The notes under the pieces: model-generated | What the model saw: the letters and a program-made list of their open reading frames with translations, nothing else | Databases searched by the model: none | Told to the model about the DNA's origin: nothing | Shown: piece after piece, positions 1-8,072 of the stretch | How the letters are laid out: each line of letters opens with the position of its first letter | Position numbering within the stretch: position 1 is the stretch's first letter | Source of the DNA: Spirochaetaceae bacterium | Lineage (GTDB): Bacteria; Spirochaetota; Spirochaetia; Treponematales; Breznakiellaceae | DNA length: 9,691 bases | Direction of reading: 5' to 3' | Assembly (NCBI GenBank): GCA_031255315.1 | Contig: JAIRSS010000134.1 | Coordinates: 1-9,691 of the forward strand | Translations under genes and position numbers: made by a program

Positions 1-39
1 CTGAATAGACGGTTATACACTTCTTCTTTAGAGGTACAT

Positions 40-1035
40 TTGGAGGAAAGCATAACCATCGTACTGAACGACCGGGAAGTATTGTCCGGGGTATGCGGCG
101 CTAATGACGGGAACCTCAAAATTCTGGAAGGTTCCCTGGGGGGGCGCATTGATACCCGTGGAAACGAGATACGGTTTGAAGGGCTTGACGCCGGCAGCGC
201 CGGACGGTTCAAAACGATGATAGACAGCCTTATAGCCGCGGTGGAGGATGGCGAAAGCCCTTCGCCTGAATATGTTGCGGCTCTGGCGGGAATCCGGGGA
301 TTGAGCGGGGACGAAGACGGCGGGAAAGCCTCTGGTGAAAAGCCCTATGCGGATACGATGCGGGCGGCTCTTATTCACATTCCCCACGGGTTCTGCCGTA
401 TTTTTCCCCGGAGCCGGAATCAGGCGTTGTATATATTGGGTATGAGGGCCAGGGATATTTGCTTCTGCATAGGGCCGGCGGGAACCGGAAAGACTTATCT
501 TGCCATCGCGGAAGCCCTCAGCCTGGTTCTTTCCAAAAAAGCCCGCAAGCTGGTTCTGACCCGTCCGGTGGTGGAAGTCGGGGAAAGCTTGGGGTTCCTT
601 CCGGGGGACCTTACGCAAAAAATAAATCCCTACCTTAAACCCCTCTATGATGCTATGGAAGCGCTTGTTCCCTTTGAACTTATCCGCCGCATGGAAGAGG
701 ATCATGTTATAGAAATCGCGCCGTTAGCCTATATGCGGGGGAGAAGCCTTAACAACTGCGTGATCATTTTAGACGAGGCCCAGAATACCACCAAAGAACA
801 GATGAAGATGTTCCTGACCAGGATAGGCGAGGGCGCCCGGGCGGTCATCACCGGGGACGCTACTCAAATCGATCTTCCCAAGCGGATCGATTCCGGTCTT
901 TTGCACGCCGTATCCATCCTTTCCTGTGTTGAAGGGCTGCATTTCGCGTACCTTAATACCGCCGACGTGATTCGGAATCCTCTTATTAAAAAAATCATAC
1001 AGGCGTATGATATGAATGAAAAAGAAAGAGTATGA
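40..1035 (+). CDS. phoH: PhoH family ATPase (YbeZ-like)
   Basis: This is a cytoplasmic P-loop NTPase of the PhoH family. In bacteria such as E. coli the homologue YbeZ works with the endoribonuclease YbeY in rRNA processing and ribosome quality control. Visible motifs are Walker A GPAGTGKT at residues 145-152, the conserved RPVVEVGESLGFLPGDL segment near 178-194, Walker B ILDEAQNTT with D245/E246, and TGDATQIDLP at 271-280. The N-terminal 90 residues match the small KH-like leader domain of the family. Length (331 aa) is normal. The start is taken as TTG at 40, preceded by GAGG at 31-34; it gives the usual short leader before the VLNDREVL segment. The frame stays open to base 1, so a start further upstream, outside the window, cannot be excluded. 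The 3' end overlaps the next gene by 20 nt, and ybeY lies two genes downstream. Family assignment is certain; the exact cellular role is inferred from homologues. Confidence 0.95.
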   Translation: MEESITIVLNDREVLSGVCGANDGNLKILEGSLGGRIDTRGNEIRFEGLDAGSAGRFKTMIDSLIAAVEDGESPSPEYVAALAGIRGLSGDEDGGKASGEKPYADTMRAALIHIPHGFCRIFPRSRNQALYILGMRARDICFCIGPAGTGKTYLAIAEALSLVLSKKARKLVLTRPVVEVGESLGFLPGDLTQKINPYLKPLYDAMEALVPFELIRRMEEDHVIEIAPLAYMRGRSLNNCVIILDEAQNTTKEQMKMFLTRIGEGARAVITGDATQIDLPKRIDSGLLHAVSILSCVEGLHFAYLNTADVIRNPLIKKIIQAYDMNEKERV

Positions 1036-3430
1036 CAACGAAAAAATCATGAAAAAAAATGATAAAGATTTTGGCGGCAGGGCCTTTCTGAATGCTTTAA
1101 AGCCTATGAAATTCCGGCTTGGCCCGTTGTTGGCAACGACGGCGGCCTTCCTGATTTCGCTGGCGGTGATCAGCCTCAACCGGGGTTCCGCTCGTTTCGG
1201 GATGGAAGATATTCAGGAATTCGAAGTCGGACGGGTGGCCGAGCGGGATGTTACGGCGGAGCAGTCTGTCTCGTATATTGACGAGGAAGCTACTACCCGC
1301 AGCCGGGAGTCCAAAGAAAAGCAGGTTCCCGCAGTCTTCACGTACCTGCTTGAGGCTAACGAAAAAATCATAGAGTCCTATAACCGGTTTGCCGCGGTTT
1401 TGTCTTCTTTTTTTACCGGCCAAGACGGGGAGAACGGGTCCTTTACCTACTTCCGCTCCGCCTTGGAGGGTGAATTTCCCGGGTCTTTTTCCCTGAGCGT
1501 ACTGGAAGCCTTATACAACACTCCAGACCGGGAGCAGGCGGGGGAATACGGCAGCGTCGTTCTGGGCCAGCTTCTGGAAGCCGGCATCTTCGCCATGCCG
1601 CTGGGTCTGGAAATCTACAATCCTGACATCGTGGAACTTCTCCACAATTACGGCCCCAGAACGGAACGGGAACAGATACGGTATGACCGGATTATCACGA
1701 TGGATAAGGCGGGGGCTGCTATAACGCGGCTTGCGGAAGAGAACGGGTTCCCGCATTCTTTTACCGCTGTCGCCGTATCCCTGCTTATGCCGTTTCTCAC
1801 GGAGAATGTTTTCTTTTCGCCGGAGGATACGCAGCAGCGTATTGCCGAAGTCCGCTCAAAAGTGGAGCCCGTGGTAAAGTATATAGAGCGGGGAAAAAAG
1901 GTTGTCCGGCGGGGGTTTGTCGTTACAGAAGGAGACATGGCCCAGCTTAGGGCGCTGAGTGTTACCGCCAGCGGCAGGGACCCCCGGCTGGGTATAGGCC
2001 GGGCGTTGATCTTCTTGCTCCACTATGCGTTCCTGGGGTTCCTGGCGGGACAGCGTTTCCAGAACCGCCAACTCAAACCGCGGGAAGTGTATCTCCTCTG
2101 CATCCTGGCGGCGGCGTATATTACCGGTTCCGTTTTTATCCGGAATCTTTCCATTATTGGGGATTTTTCCGCCGCCCTGTTCCTGCCCACCGCTCTGGTT
2201 ATAATGCTTCCGTATATTCTGATCGGCCCCCGTATTGCGGTAACAATGGCTATGGTCCTGCCGCTGGCAAGTTTCATCTCCGGCGCGTTCGACGCCTCGT
2301 CGTATATTTTCGCCCTGACTTCCGGGGCGGCGGCGGTTTACACCCTGCGGGGGGTTGAGAAGCGTATAGACATGGTAAAGGCGGGTCTCGCTGTAGGGGC
2401 GGCTAATTGCGCCGCCATTCTGTCCGTTCTTCTCTTCCAGAGAAGTCCGCCGGAAAACTACCCCGGCAGCCTGTTTTGGGCCGCCTTTAACGGCGCCGCA
2501 TCGGGGATACTGGTTTTGGGGTTTCTTCCGTGGCTGGAGTACGTTCTGAACGCGGTAACTAGTTTTAGGCTGATAGAACTCGCGGACCTCAATTCCCCTA
2601 TTTTGAAGCGTCTTTTCAGCGCCGCGCCGGGCACCTACAGCCACTCCCTTATGGTGGCGACCCTGGCGGAAACCGCCTGTCAGGAAATCGGGGCTAATCC
2701 TCTGCTGGCCCGGGTGGGGGCCTACTACCACGACATAGGAAAAATAGACAACCCTGATTATTTTGTGGAAAACCAGACCGCGTATAACAAACACGATAAT
2801 ATAGCCCCCCGGCTTTCGGCGACGGTGATCCGCAGTCATGTGAAACTGGGGGTGGAAAAGGCCCGGCGCCTCGGCCTTCCCAAAGAAGTGACGGATATTA
2901 TCGCCGAACACCATGGTAATTCGGTGATAAGCTGGTTCTACCACGAGGCGCTGAAACGGGAAAACCTGGTGAACCAGGAGGATTTTTCTTATCCAGGGGT
3001 GCCTCCCCGTTCCCGTGAATCCGCCGTGGTCATGCTGGCGGACGTTACCGAGGCGGCGACGCGGACCCTTGAAAAGCCTTCGGTAACCCGGCTTGAAAAA
3101 TACATTCAAGAACTTATCATGGCGAAATTTGAGCACGGCCAGCTTTCCGAATCGGAGTTGACCTTTCGGGAATTAGAAACCATCAAAAAAGCCTTTGTCC
3201 GTGTTTTAGCCGGTCATTATCACTCCCGTATTGAATATCCAAAAATTCCGAAAGACCTAAAAACCCCGGAGGCTTCCAAGAACGGGGAGGGTTCCAAGAG
3301 TCCGAAAGAATCGAAGGGCCCCGGAGATTCAGAGGATAGCAAAGAAACGCCGGAGCCGAAACAGGAATCTAAAGCCGGCGAGCCGCGGAACGAGTCCCAA
3401 AAAACGGAGGACCGGAATGAACCGCGTTGA
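1016..3430 (+). CDS. pgpH: PgpH-type membrane HD phosphohydrolase, probable cyclic-di-AMP phosphodiesterase
   Basis: This is a polytopic inner-membrane protein with a cytoplasmic HD hydrolase domain, the architecture of Listeria PgpH, which degrades c-di-AMP. In order: a short basic N-terminus; one membrane helix at about 36-54; a large extracytoplasmic region to about 325; a block of hydrophobic helices at about 329-510; and an HD domain at about 540-690. Putative metal ligands are H543, H572-D573, H608, H632-H633 and D676. Their spacing agrees with the ligands I recall for Listeria PgpH. Residues from about 741 to 804 form a hydrophilic Lys/Glu/Ser/Pro-rich tail, probably disordered, that is not part of the domain. 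Start at 1016 overlaps phoH by 20 nt and has no good Shine–Dalgarno; Met12 at 1049 is an alternative that would leave a 13-nt gap. Substrate is inferred from the family; other cyclic or (p)ppGpp-like nucleotides are not excluded. Confidence 0.92.
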   Translation: MKKKEYDNEKIMKKNDKDFGGRAFLNALKPMKFRLGPLLATTAAFLISLAVISLNRGSARFGMEDIQEFEVGRVAERDVTAEQSVSYIDEEATTRSRESKEKQVPAVFTYLLEANEKIIESYNRFAAVLSSFFTGQDGENGSFTYFRSALEGEFPGSFSLSVLEALYNTPDREQAGEYGSVVLGQLLEAGIFAMPLGLEIYNPDIVELLHNYGPRTEREQIRYDRIITMDKAGAAITRLAEENGFPHSFTAVAVSLLMPFLTENVFFSPEDTQQRIAEVRSKVEPVVKYIERGKKVVRRGFVVTEGDMAQLRALSVTASGRDPRLGIGRALIFLLHYAFLGFLAGQRFQNRQLKPREVYLLCILAAAYITGSVFIRNLSIIGDFSAALFLPTALVIMLPYILIGPRIAVTMAMVLPLASFISGAFDASSYIFALTSGAAAVYTLRGVEKRIDMVKAGLAVGAANCAAILSVLLFQRSPPENYPGSLFWAAFNGAASGILVLGFLPWLEYVLNAVTSFRLIELADLNSPILKRLFSAAPGTYSHSLMVATLAETACQEIGANPLLARVGAYYHDIGKIDNPDYFVENQTAYNKHDNIAPRLSATVIRSHVKLGVEKARRLGLPKEVTDIIAEHHGNSVISWFYHEALKRENLVNQEDFSYPGVPPRSRESAVVMLADVTEAATRTLEKPSVTRLEKYIQELIMAKFEHGQLSESELTFRELETIKKAFVRVLAGHYHSRIEYPKIPKDLKTPEASKNGEGSKSPKESKGPGDSEDSKETPEPKQESKAGEPRNESQKTEDRNEPR

Positions 3431-3935
3431 AGTACATGCAGAGGAGGTTCCGCTCCCCGGTTGGGCGGATTCCCTGGCCGCCTTCGCCTGCACTGTCCTT
3501 GACACCGCGGGTAAAACAAATTGGGACCTTTCAATTCTGCTTTGCAATGACGCCTCTATACGCGCTCTTAATTCGCGGTACCGGGCGCTGGATGAACCCA
3601 CCGATGTGTTGTCTTTTTCGTTAGGAGAAACCGTCCCGGACGGGGAGGGCTGTATGCGGTATTTGCCAGGGGACCTTGTTATCTCCCTGGAAACCCTGGA
3701 AGAAAACGCCCGGTATTTTCGCGTAAATAAAGATGAGGAGTTGCGCCGTCTCGTAATCCATGGCATTCTTCATTTAGATGGAATGGATCATGAAGATAAT
3801 GAACCCTTCCGTCCTATGCTGCGGCTTCAGGAAGAACTATTAGAAAAGCTGTCCGGGAAAACGGTGATTGAGGAGGGAGCGGCGCTGCGGCGGGAACCGC
3901 TCATTACAGGAGGAATGGAGCTGAAACAACTATGA
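3417..3935 (+). CDS. ybeY: Endoribonuclease YbeY (16S rRNA maturation)
   Basis: This is a cytoplasmic zinc-dependent single-strand endoribonuclease needed for 16S rRNA 3'-end maturation and late 70S quality control in well-studied bacteria. The signature HGILHLDGMDH lies at residues 115-125, with zinc ligands H115, H119 and H125. The family segment YRALDEPTDVLSF (55-67) contains the conserved Arg (R56) and Asp/Pro residues. PGDLVIS at 84-90 is the usual central strand. At 172 aa it is slightly longer than typical YbeY, owing to a C-terminal extension of about 20 residues with no recognised motif. ATG at 3417 has a strong GGAGG at 3406-3410, six bases upstream. The gene overlaps pgpH by 14 nt and shares an ATGA overlap with the following corC-like gene. 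Position between phoH and corC-like genes is the classical YbeZ–YbeY–YbeX neighbourhood. Confidence 0.96.
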   Translation: MNRVEVHAEEVPLPGWADSLAAFACTVLDTAGKTNWDLSILLCNDASIRALNSRYRALDEPTDVLSFSLGETVPDGEGCMRYLPGDLVISLETLEENARYFRVNKDEELRRLVIHGILHLDGMDHEDNEPFRPMLRLQEELLEKLSGKTVIEEGAALRREPLITGGMELKQL

Positions 3936-4711
3936 GTGCGGGAGGTTTTGTTAAGTCGTTCTTTAAAAAAGGCGAGATAAATAAAAAGACCTATGATTCT
4001 CTCGAAATGGATCAGCAGGAAATGATCCGGGGGGTGGTGGAATTATCAGAAACTACCGTTAAGGAGGTTATGGTTCCCCGGATAGATACGGTGTTCATAT
4101 CCGTAGATACCCCCAGGGACGAGCTTTTGTCGGCTGTCTGCGAAAGCGGCCATTCCCGGTTCCCGGTATACGAGGAGACCATAGACAATGTTATCGGCAT
4201 CCTGTATGTCAAAGACGTACTTCAGATACTGGTCAAGAACGGCGAATTCGACATCCGCAAACTTCTGAGGAAACCCTTTTTCGTCCCTCTTTCGAAACAT
4301 ATTGACGGGCTTCTTCGGGAACTCAGACGGCGGCGAGTCCACATCGCGGTAGTTGTGGATGAGTACGGAGGCGTGTCGGGCATCGTTTGTATGGAAGATA
4401 TTATTGAAGAGATTATTGGGGACATCCAGGACGAATTCGATAATGAGCAGGAGGACATCGTGAAGCTGGAGGAGGATTCCTACCTTTGCGACGCCAGGGT
4501 GAACTTGGAGGACCTGGGGGAGAAAATCGGTGTGGAGTTTCCGGTTGAAGACTTCGATACCCTGGGCGGTTTTGTGTTCGACCTTTTGGGAAAAATCCCG
4601 GTGAAATATGAAAAAGCCGTATATGCCGGACACGATTTCATCGTTCAGGATATGGAAGGACACCGGATCAACACCGTTAAGATTGTGGTACGGCGGGCCC
4701 CCGGTTCATGA
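3932..4711 (+). CDS. CorC/HlyC-like CBS-domain protein (YbeX type)
   Basis: This is a soluble protein with paired CBS domains and a C-terminal CorC_HlyC (transporter-associated) domain. The first CBS lies at about 43-103, including VPRIDTVFI and SRFPVY at 75-80. The second lies at about 110-170 and contains VVDEYGGVSGIV at 141-152. The C-terminal domain occupies about 175-255, with the LGGFVFDLLGKIP segment at 211-223. The DUF21 membrane domain of larger relatives is absent, so it matches the short YbeX/CorC form. CBS pairs usually bind adenine nucleotides. E. coli CorC was linked to Mg/Co efflux, and YbeX more recently to ribosome metabolism. The neighbour ybeY favours the latter, but this is inference. 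ATG at 3932 overlaps the ybeY stop (ATGA). AGGAGG at 3908-3913 is rather far upstream, so translational coupling is likely. Some databases call such treponemal proteins hemolysin; nothing in the sequence suggests a pore-forming toxin. Confidence 0.93.
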   Translation: MSAGGFVKSFFKKGEINKKTYDSLEMDQQEMIRGVVELSETTVKEVMVPRIDTVFISVDTPRDELLSAVCESGHSRFPVYEETIDNVIGILYVKDVLQILVKNGEFDIRKLLRKPFFVPLSKHIDGLLRELRRRRVHIAVVVDEYGGVSGIVCMEDIIEEIIGDIQDEFDNEQEDIVKLEEDSYLCDARVNLEDLGEKIGVEFPVEDFDTLGGFVFDLLGKIPVKYEKAVYAGHDFIVQDMEGHRINTVKIVVRRAPGS

Positions 4712-6711
4712 CACCACGAATTAAACTGTTTTTTAGGGCGGCGCTGTTTTGTTTAATGCTGGTTTCTCCCCCGCTTTTTTCCCAGAGCCGTTCTCCGGAT
4801 GGAACGGCGGCGTTCCAGTACCGGCAGGGCCGGCAGTATATGGCCGCCGAAGACTGGTATTCCGCAGCGGAGGCTTTGCTGGAGTGTCTCAAATTCAACC
4901 CCGCCCATGCCGAAGCCGCCGCGTCTCTTGCGGAATGCTACTATGAGTTAGGCGAATATGATGAGGCCCTGCTCTGGGTAAGGAAGGGCCGCGTCCTATC
5001 GCGGGGAAACTTGGGCCTGGCGAACCTTGAAGCCGTTATCCTTATCGCGGTAGGCCGGCTTGATGAGGCCGCCGCGATTATCTCCGGTATTTTAGACCGG
5101 GAACCCTACAACCGGGACGCCCTGTTTGCCGCCGCGGAACTGGACATAGCCCGGGGCCGGACCGGGGACGCCCTGATCCGCTACCGGAGTGTAGAGCCCC
5201 GCTATCCCGACGACCGGCGCCTTCTCGTTTCTTTGGCGTTGGTCCAGGGCTCCCTGGGAGACGCTGGCGGCGCGCGGGCGTCCATCGAAAAGGCCCTGGT
5301 CCTTCATCCCGGAGATTACCGGGTCTACTATTACGCCGCCTATCTGGACGCCCAGGCGGGCCGATTTCCTCAAGCCATAGAATACGCCGCCGAATCTCTG
5401 GCCCTGCGGCCCGGTTTCACCCAGGCCCGGTCCCTTCTGGCTTCTCTCTATTACCGTTCCGGACGGTATGAGGAAGCGGCCCGCCTTGCGGACGAGGCCA
5501 TTGCAGCGGACCGGAACGATGTTGGAAACTGGTACCTCAAGGGGATGGCCTATACCCGTATGGGCCGGAGAAGCGAGGCCGCCGCCATCCTTGCCTCCGC
5601 CGCCGCCATTGATCCGGAAGACGAGTTTGTCCGTACCGCCTTAGAAGACCTCATCATTTACGATACACCTTTGGAGAACTCAGGCCGCGCCCGCTGGGCT
5701 TCCTGGCATTTTGGCCGCGCCCGGGAATATCGGTCCCGGAACCTGGGCGATCAAGCCCTGTTTGAGTACCGCCGGGGTATCAGGCTCAATCCCTACGCCC
5801 CGGAGCGTCAGGAATACGCCGACCTCCTGCGGATCAGGGGCTTCCCCTCCCGCTATCTTGAAGAACTCAAGTTCATGCAGAGCCTGGGACTTGGCGGACG
5901 GGACCTGGCGGATGCGGTGGAAACCTACGAAGCCCTCCTTGCGGACGCCCTTCACCGGCGTTGGCCGGTGGAGCCGGTGGAATTTGCCGCGTCATCCCGC
6001 CATTGGAAACTGGCGGTTTTTTCCGTAGCCTCTCAGTCCGCGTTTTACCACGCCGACGCCGGAAGCGTGGCGTCTTCCTTCATCAAAGACCTCTTGGTCC
6101 ATGACCGGAGCGTGGAAGCCCTGGAAACGGAACTCCGGCAGCCCTCGTTCTCCCAGGCGTTCCGTACCGCCCGGGAAGCTGGCGCGGACTATTTTCTGGT
6201 GATTTCGGTTTCGGAAAGCGAACGGGATCTTTCCGTTAAGGGGGAACTCTTTACAGCCCGGACCGGTTCTTCCGCGGGAACCTTCCATGCCTACCGGACC
6301 GGCGCGGATCGTCTGCGCAACGCCGCCCGGAGTATTACGGACCAGCTCGACGCGTCCTTGCCTTTCCGGGGCGTGATCGTGCGCCGCCGCGCTTCCCAGG
6401 CGCTGGCGGACAAAGGCCGCGCCGACGGCGTTGAGGCCGAACAGGTCTATGATGTGGTGAAAAAAGGCCGCGCCGTCATTCTTAACGAAGGGATCGGCCT
6501 CTCTTATACCCCGGAAGACACGGTTGGAACCTTCGTTATCAATCAAGTAGACGAGGAAGTGAGCCTGGGCACCCTGAGCCGTTCCGGGTTTTTCGACCGT
6601 ATAGAAGCGGGGGACGAGATTATTTTACAGAAACCAAAAGACGAACAAACAGCCGCCCCCATCCCGGCTAATCCGGAACTGCGGGAGATGCTGCGGTATT
6701 TGCGGTATTAA
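4708..6711 (+). CDS. Exported TPR-repeat protein with C-terminal beta domain
   Basis: I do not recognise a named gene. The N-terminus is a signal peptide: basic MTPRIK, hydrophobic core to about residue 23, likely cleavage around LFS-Q (25-26). There is no lipobox cysteine at that site. About eight tetratricopeptide-like helical repeats run from about 36 to 305, with another near 335-366 (GDQALFEYRRGIRLNP). After these, residues about 430-555 look like an alpha/beta domain with a GADYFLVISV strand at 492-501, resembling TolB-N/CsgG/FlgT-like folds. Residues about 556-641 look like a small beta-barrel resembling FlgT-C. Both fold suggestions are by eye and weak. The product is probably periplasmic and acts as a protein-interaction scaffold. 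ATG at 4708 overlaps the corC-like stop (ATGA), and no clear Shine–Dalgarno is seen, so translation is probably coupled. The final 44 nt overlap the convergent minus-strand gene. Confidence 0.82.
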   Translation: MTPRIKLFFRAALFCLMLVSPPLFSQSRSPDGTAAFQYRQGRQYMAAEDWYSAAEALLECLKFNPAHAEAAASLAECYYELGEYDEALLWVRKGRVLSRGNLGLANLEAVILIAVGRLDEAAAIISGILDREPYNRDALFAAAELDIARGRTGDALIRYRSVEPRYPDDRRLLVSLALVQGSLGDAGGARASIEKALVLHPGDYRVYYYAAYLDAQAGRFPQAIEYAAESLALRPGFTQARSLLASLYYRSGRYEEAARLADEAIAADRNDVGNWYLKGMAYTRMGRRSEAAAILASAAAIDPEDEFVRTALEDLIIYDTPLENSGRARWASWHFGRAREYRSRNLGDQALFEYRRGIRLNPYAPERQEYADLLRIRGFPSRYLEELKFMQSLGLGGRDLADAVETYEALLADALHRRWPVEPVEFAASSRHWKLAVFSVASQSAFYHADAGSVASSFIKDLLVHDRSVEALETELRQPSFSQAFRTAREAGADYFLVISVSESERDLSVKGELFTARTGSSAGTFHAYRTGADRLRNAARSITDQLDASLPFRGVIVRRRASQALADKGRADGVEAEQVYDVVKKGRAVILNEGIGLSYTPEDTVGTFVINQVDEEVSLGTLSRSGFFDRIEAGDEIILQKPKDEQTAAPIPANPELREMLRYLRY

Positions 6712-7954
6712 GGGGCTTCTGAATCAGCATCAGCAAGGCCGCCTGCACCCATTCCTGCGTTTCTTTGGGATAATGGGATTGGGCGGACAGAAACTCAAAG
6801 AGAGCCTCCCGGTAGGAACCGTTAAAATAATGGGCCTGGGCAAGATAGAACCGGGCGCGGACTTCGGAGGCGGCGCTATGGGGCAGGGACAGGTACTGAA
6901 CGAGTTCGTCCCGGCATACCGGCCAATCCCGGCTCCTGAACGAACCTTGCACGATGGAACGGAGACCACGCTCCTCCCCGCCTGAAGGAGGCGCCAGGTC
7001 CTGCTCAAAGACACGGGGTATTTTTGGGGGAAGCGGGGCTGTTCTCCGCAGGTTGAGGCTGTTTACAGCCCACGCCGCTTCGGGACTTAAGAGCGCCGGC
7101 GGGGGGACGTTCTCGTAGTTACCGCTGGGGGAAATCGTGCTCGCCGAGATGAGCGGAAGGGGAATAGCCCTGATTCCCGGGGAAGGGACCAGGCCAATCC
7201 TGGACCCGGCGGAGACCTCCACGGCGGTTACGGTGGCGTTGCTGCCCGGGTAAATCTCCATGTTTCCAGAAATCAGCTCATCCTCAGTTATAACGGCGTA
7301 GTAATAGGGGATTCCCGGAACGGGATAATCCATAAAAGGAGAAAGAACTCCATTCTCAACGAAGACCGCGTTGAGGAGTTCCTGGAGGTTGGTAATAGGA
7401 TTGACGCTCCGGTAAAGCGCCAAATTCCTAACCGGGGCGCTTAACGTGAAAGAGATGAGAACCCCGTCGCCCTGGACCGCCGCTTCCAGGCCGGTGATTT
7501 TGGAGGGCGCGCCCGAGTTCTGGACAAAACGGGAACTCTCGCGCTGAATTTCCTCAACCGTAACGGTTACGGTGTTCCCGTAGGGCATAAAGATTTCGTA
7601 CAGGCGGCCCCGTTCATCACTGGCGGCTACAAAATAATGCCATTGCCCTGCGGTTTCTACCGTGTCCAGGTAAGACTGAGCCCCGTAAGGCGCTTCAATG
7701 GGCTGGACCAGGTGGTAGGGATGCTCGGTATCAAAAGGAGTTTGAGACCGGTAGATAAACACCGGCCCCCGTACATCCCGGGAATCTATCCAACTCAGGC
7801 GGATCAGATTATGCTCGACCTCCCCCCGAAGCAGGGAAACGAAAGGGGCAAAGACAGCCCCTCCCCCTTGGGTCTGCGCGGAGGCGAAAAACAAAATATT
7901 GAATACAAAAAGAGGAACTAAAAAAATCACCGCGTTGCATTGGGGCGTTTTCAT
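6668..7954 (-). CDS. Exported protein with two fibronectin-III-like regions and TPR-like C-terminus
   Basis: This is an unrecognised envelope protein, 428 aa from the chosen start. A signal peptide is clear: basic N-terminus, hydrophobic core (VIFLVPLFVFNILFF) and cleavage after ASA at residue 26. Residues about 45-133 and 150-247 look like two fibronectin type III-like beta regions: each has a WxxS- or SFTL-type strand, a YRS segment (69-71 and 181-182) and a HYFVA or YYYAV strand. Residues about 250-325 are Pro/Ser-rich linker. Residues about 340-412 are helical and TPR-like (ARFYLAQAHYFNGSYREALFEF). The frame stays open upstream to an ATG at 8138-8140, but that extension would hide the signal peptide and run through a terminator-like hairpin, so ATG at 7952-7954 is preferred. 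No good Shine–Dalgarno is visible. The 3' end overlaps the convergent TPR gene by 44 nt. A role in the periplasm or outer membrane is inferred only from export and domain type. Confidence 0.8.
   Translation of the reverse strand: MKTPQCNAVIFLVPLFVFNILFFASAQTQGGGAVFAPFVSLLRGEVEHNLIRLSWIDSRDVRGPVFIYRSQTPFDTEHPYHLVQPIEAPYGAQSYLDTVETAGQWHYFVAASDERGRLYEIFMPYGNTVTVTVEEIQRESSRFVQNSGAPSKITGLEAAVQGDGVLISFTLSAPVRNLALYRSVNPITNLQELLNAVFVENGVLSPFMDYPVPGIPYYYAVITEDELISGNMEIYPGSNATVTAVEVSAGSRIGLVPSPGIRAIPLPLISASTISPSGNYENVPPPALLSPEAAWAVNSLNLRRTAPLPPKIPRVFEQDLAPPSGGEERGLRSIVQGSFRSRDWPVCRDELVQYLSLPHSAASEVRARFYLAQAHYFNGSYREALFEFLSAQSHYPKETQEWVQAALLMLIQKPLNTANTAASPAVPD
6692..6709. repeat. Perfect 9-bp tandem duplication in the convergent gene overlap
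   Basis: TGCGGTATT occurs twice back to back. On the plus strand it encodes the last residues LRYLRY of the TPR protein; on the minus strand it encodes NTANTA near the end of the exported fibronectin-like protein. Being a multiple of three, it lengthens both proteins without a frameshift. Confidence 0.8.
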
Positions 7955-7969
7955 CGGTATTATTATGTA

Positions 7970-7998
7970 AGTATTGTAGTAATCATAACAAAAATCAA
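7970..7998 (-). promoter_or_regulatory. Candidate weak promoter for the exported minus-strand gene
   Basis: On the minus strand, TTGATT (7993-7998) and AATACT (7970-7975) are separated by 17 bases in an AT-rich stretch just upstream of the ATG at 7954. The implied leader is only about 8 nt, and other AT-rich hexamers nearby could also serve, so the exact boxes are uncertain. Confidence 0.3.
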
Positions 7999-8049
7999 GG
8001 CGGAGCAGGGGACGGCGGCAATTCCCGGTTTCCTCTCCGTCCGCGTATG

Positions 8050-8072
8050 AAAAAAAGACCGCTCCAAGCAGC
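8050..8072 (-). terminator. Possible intrinsic terminator downstream of the Rpn gene
   Basis: Read on the minus strand, GCTGCT (8072-8067), loop TGG, then AGCGGT (8063-8058) form a 6-bp stem with two G·T pairs, followed by C and seven T (8056-8050). It lies about 100 nt after the rpn stop codon and about 95 nt before the next minus-strand start, which suits separate transcription of the two genes. The stem is short, so termination may be inefficient. Confidence 0.42.

Noticed and set aside
13..19. TTATACA as a -10 box for the phoH operon
   Set aside because: The matching -35 would fall before the window, so it cannot be judged.
1856..3136. Long open frame (426 codons) on the minus strand opposite pgpH
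   Set aside because: It lies entirely antisense to a gene with clear domains; the translation is rich in Arg, Gly and His with no recognisable family, as expected from a GC-rich shadow frame.
3932..4711. Hemolysin function for the CBS-domain protein
   Set aside because: The name is inherited in databases for CorC/HlyC relatives; only CBS and CorC_HlyC domains are visible, with no membrane or toxin features.
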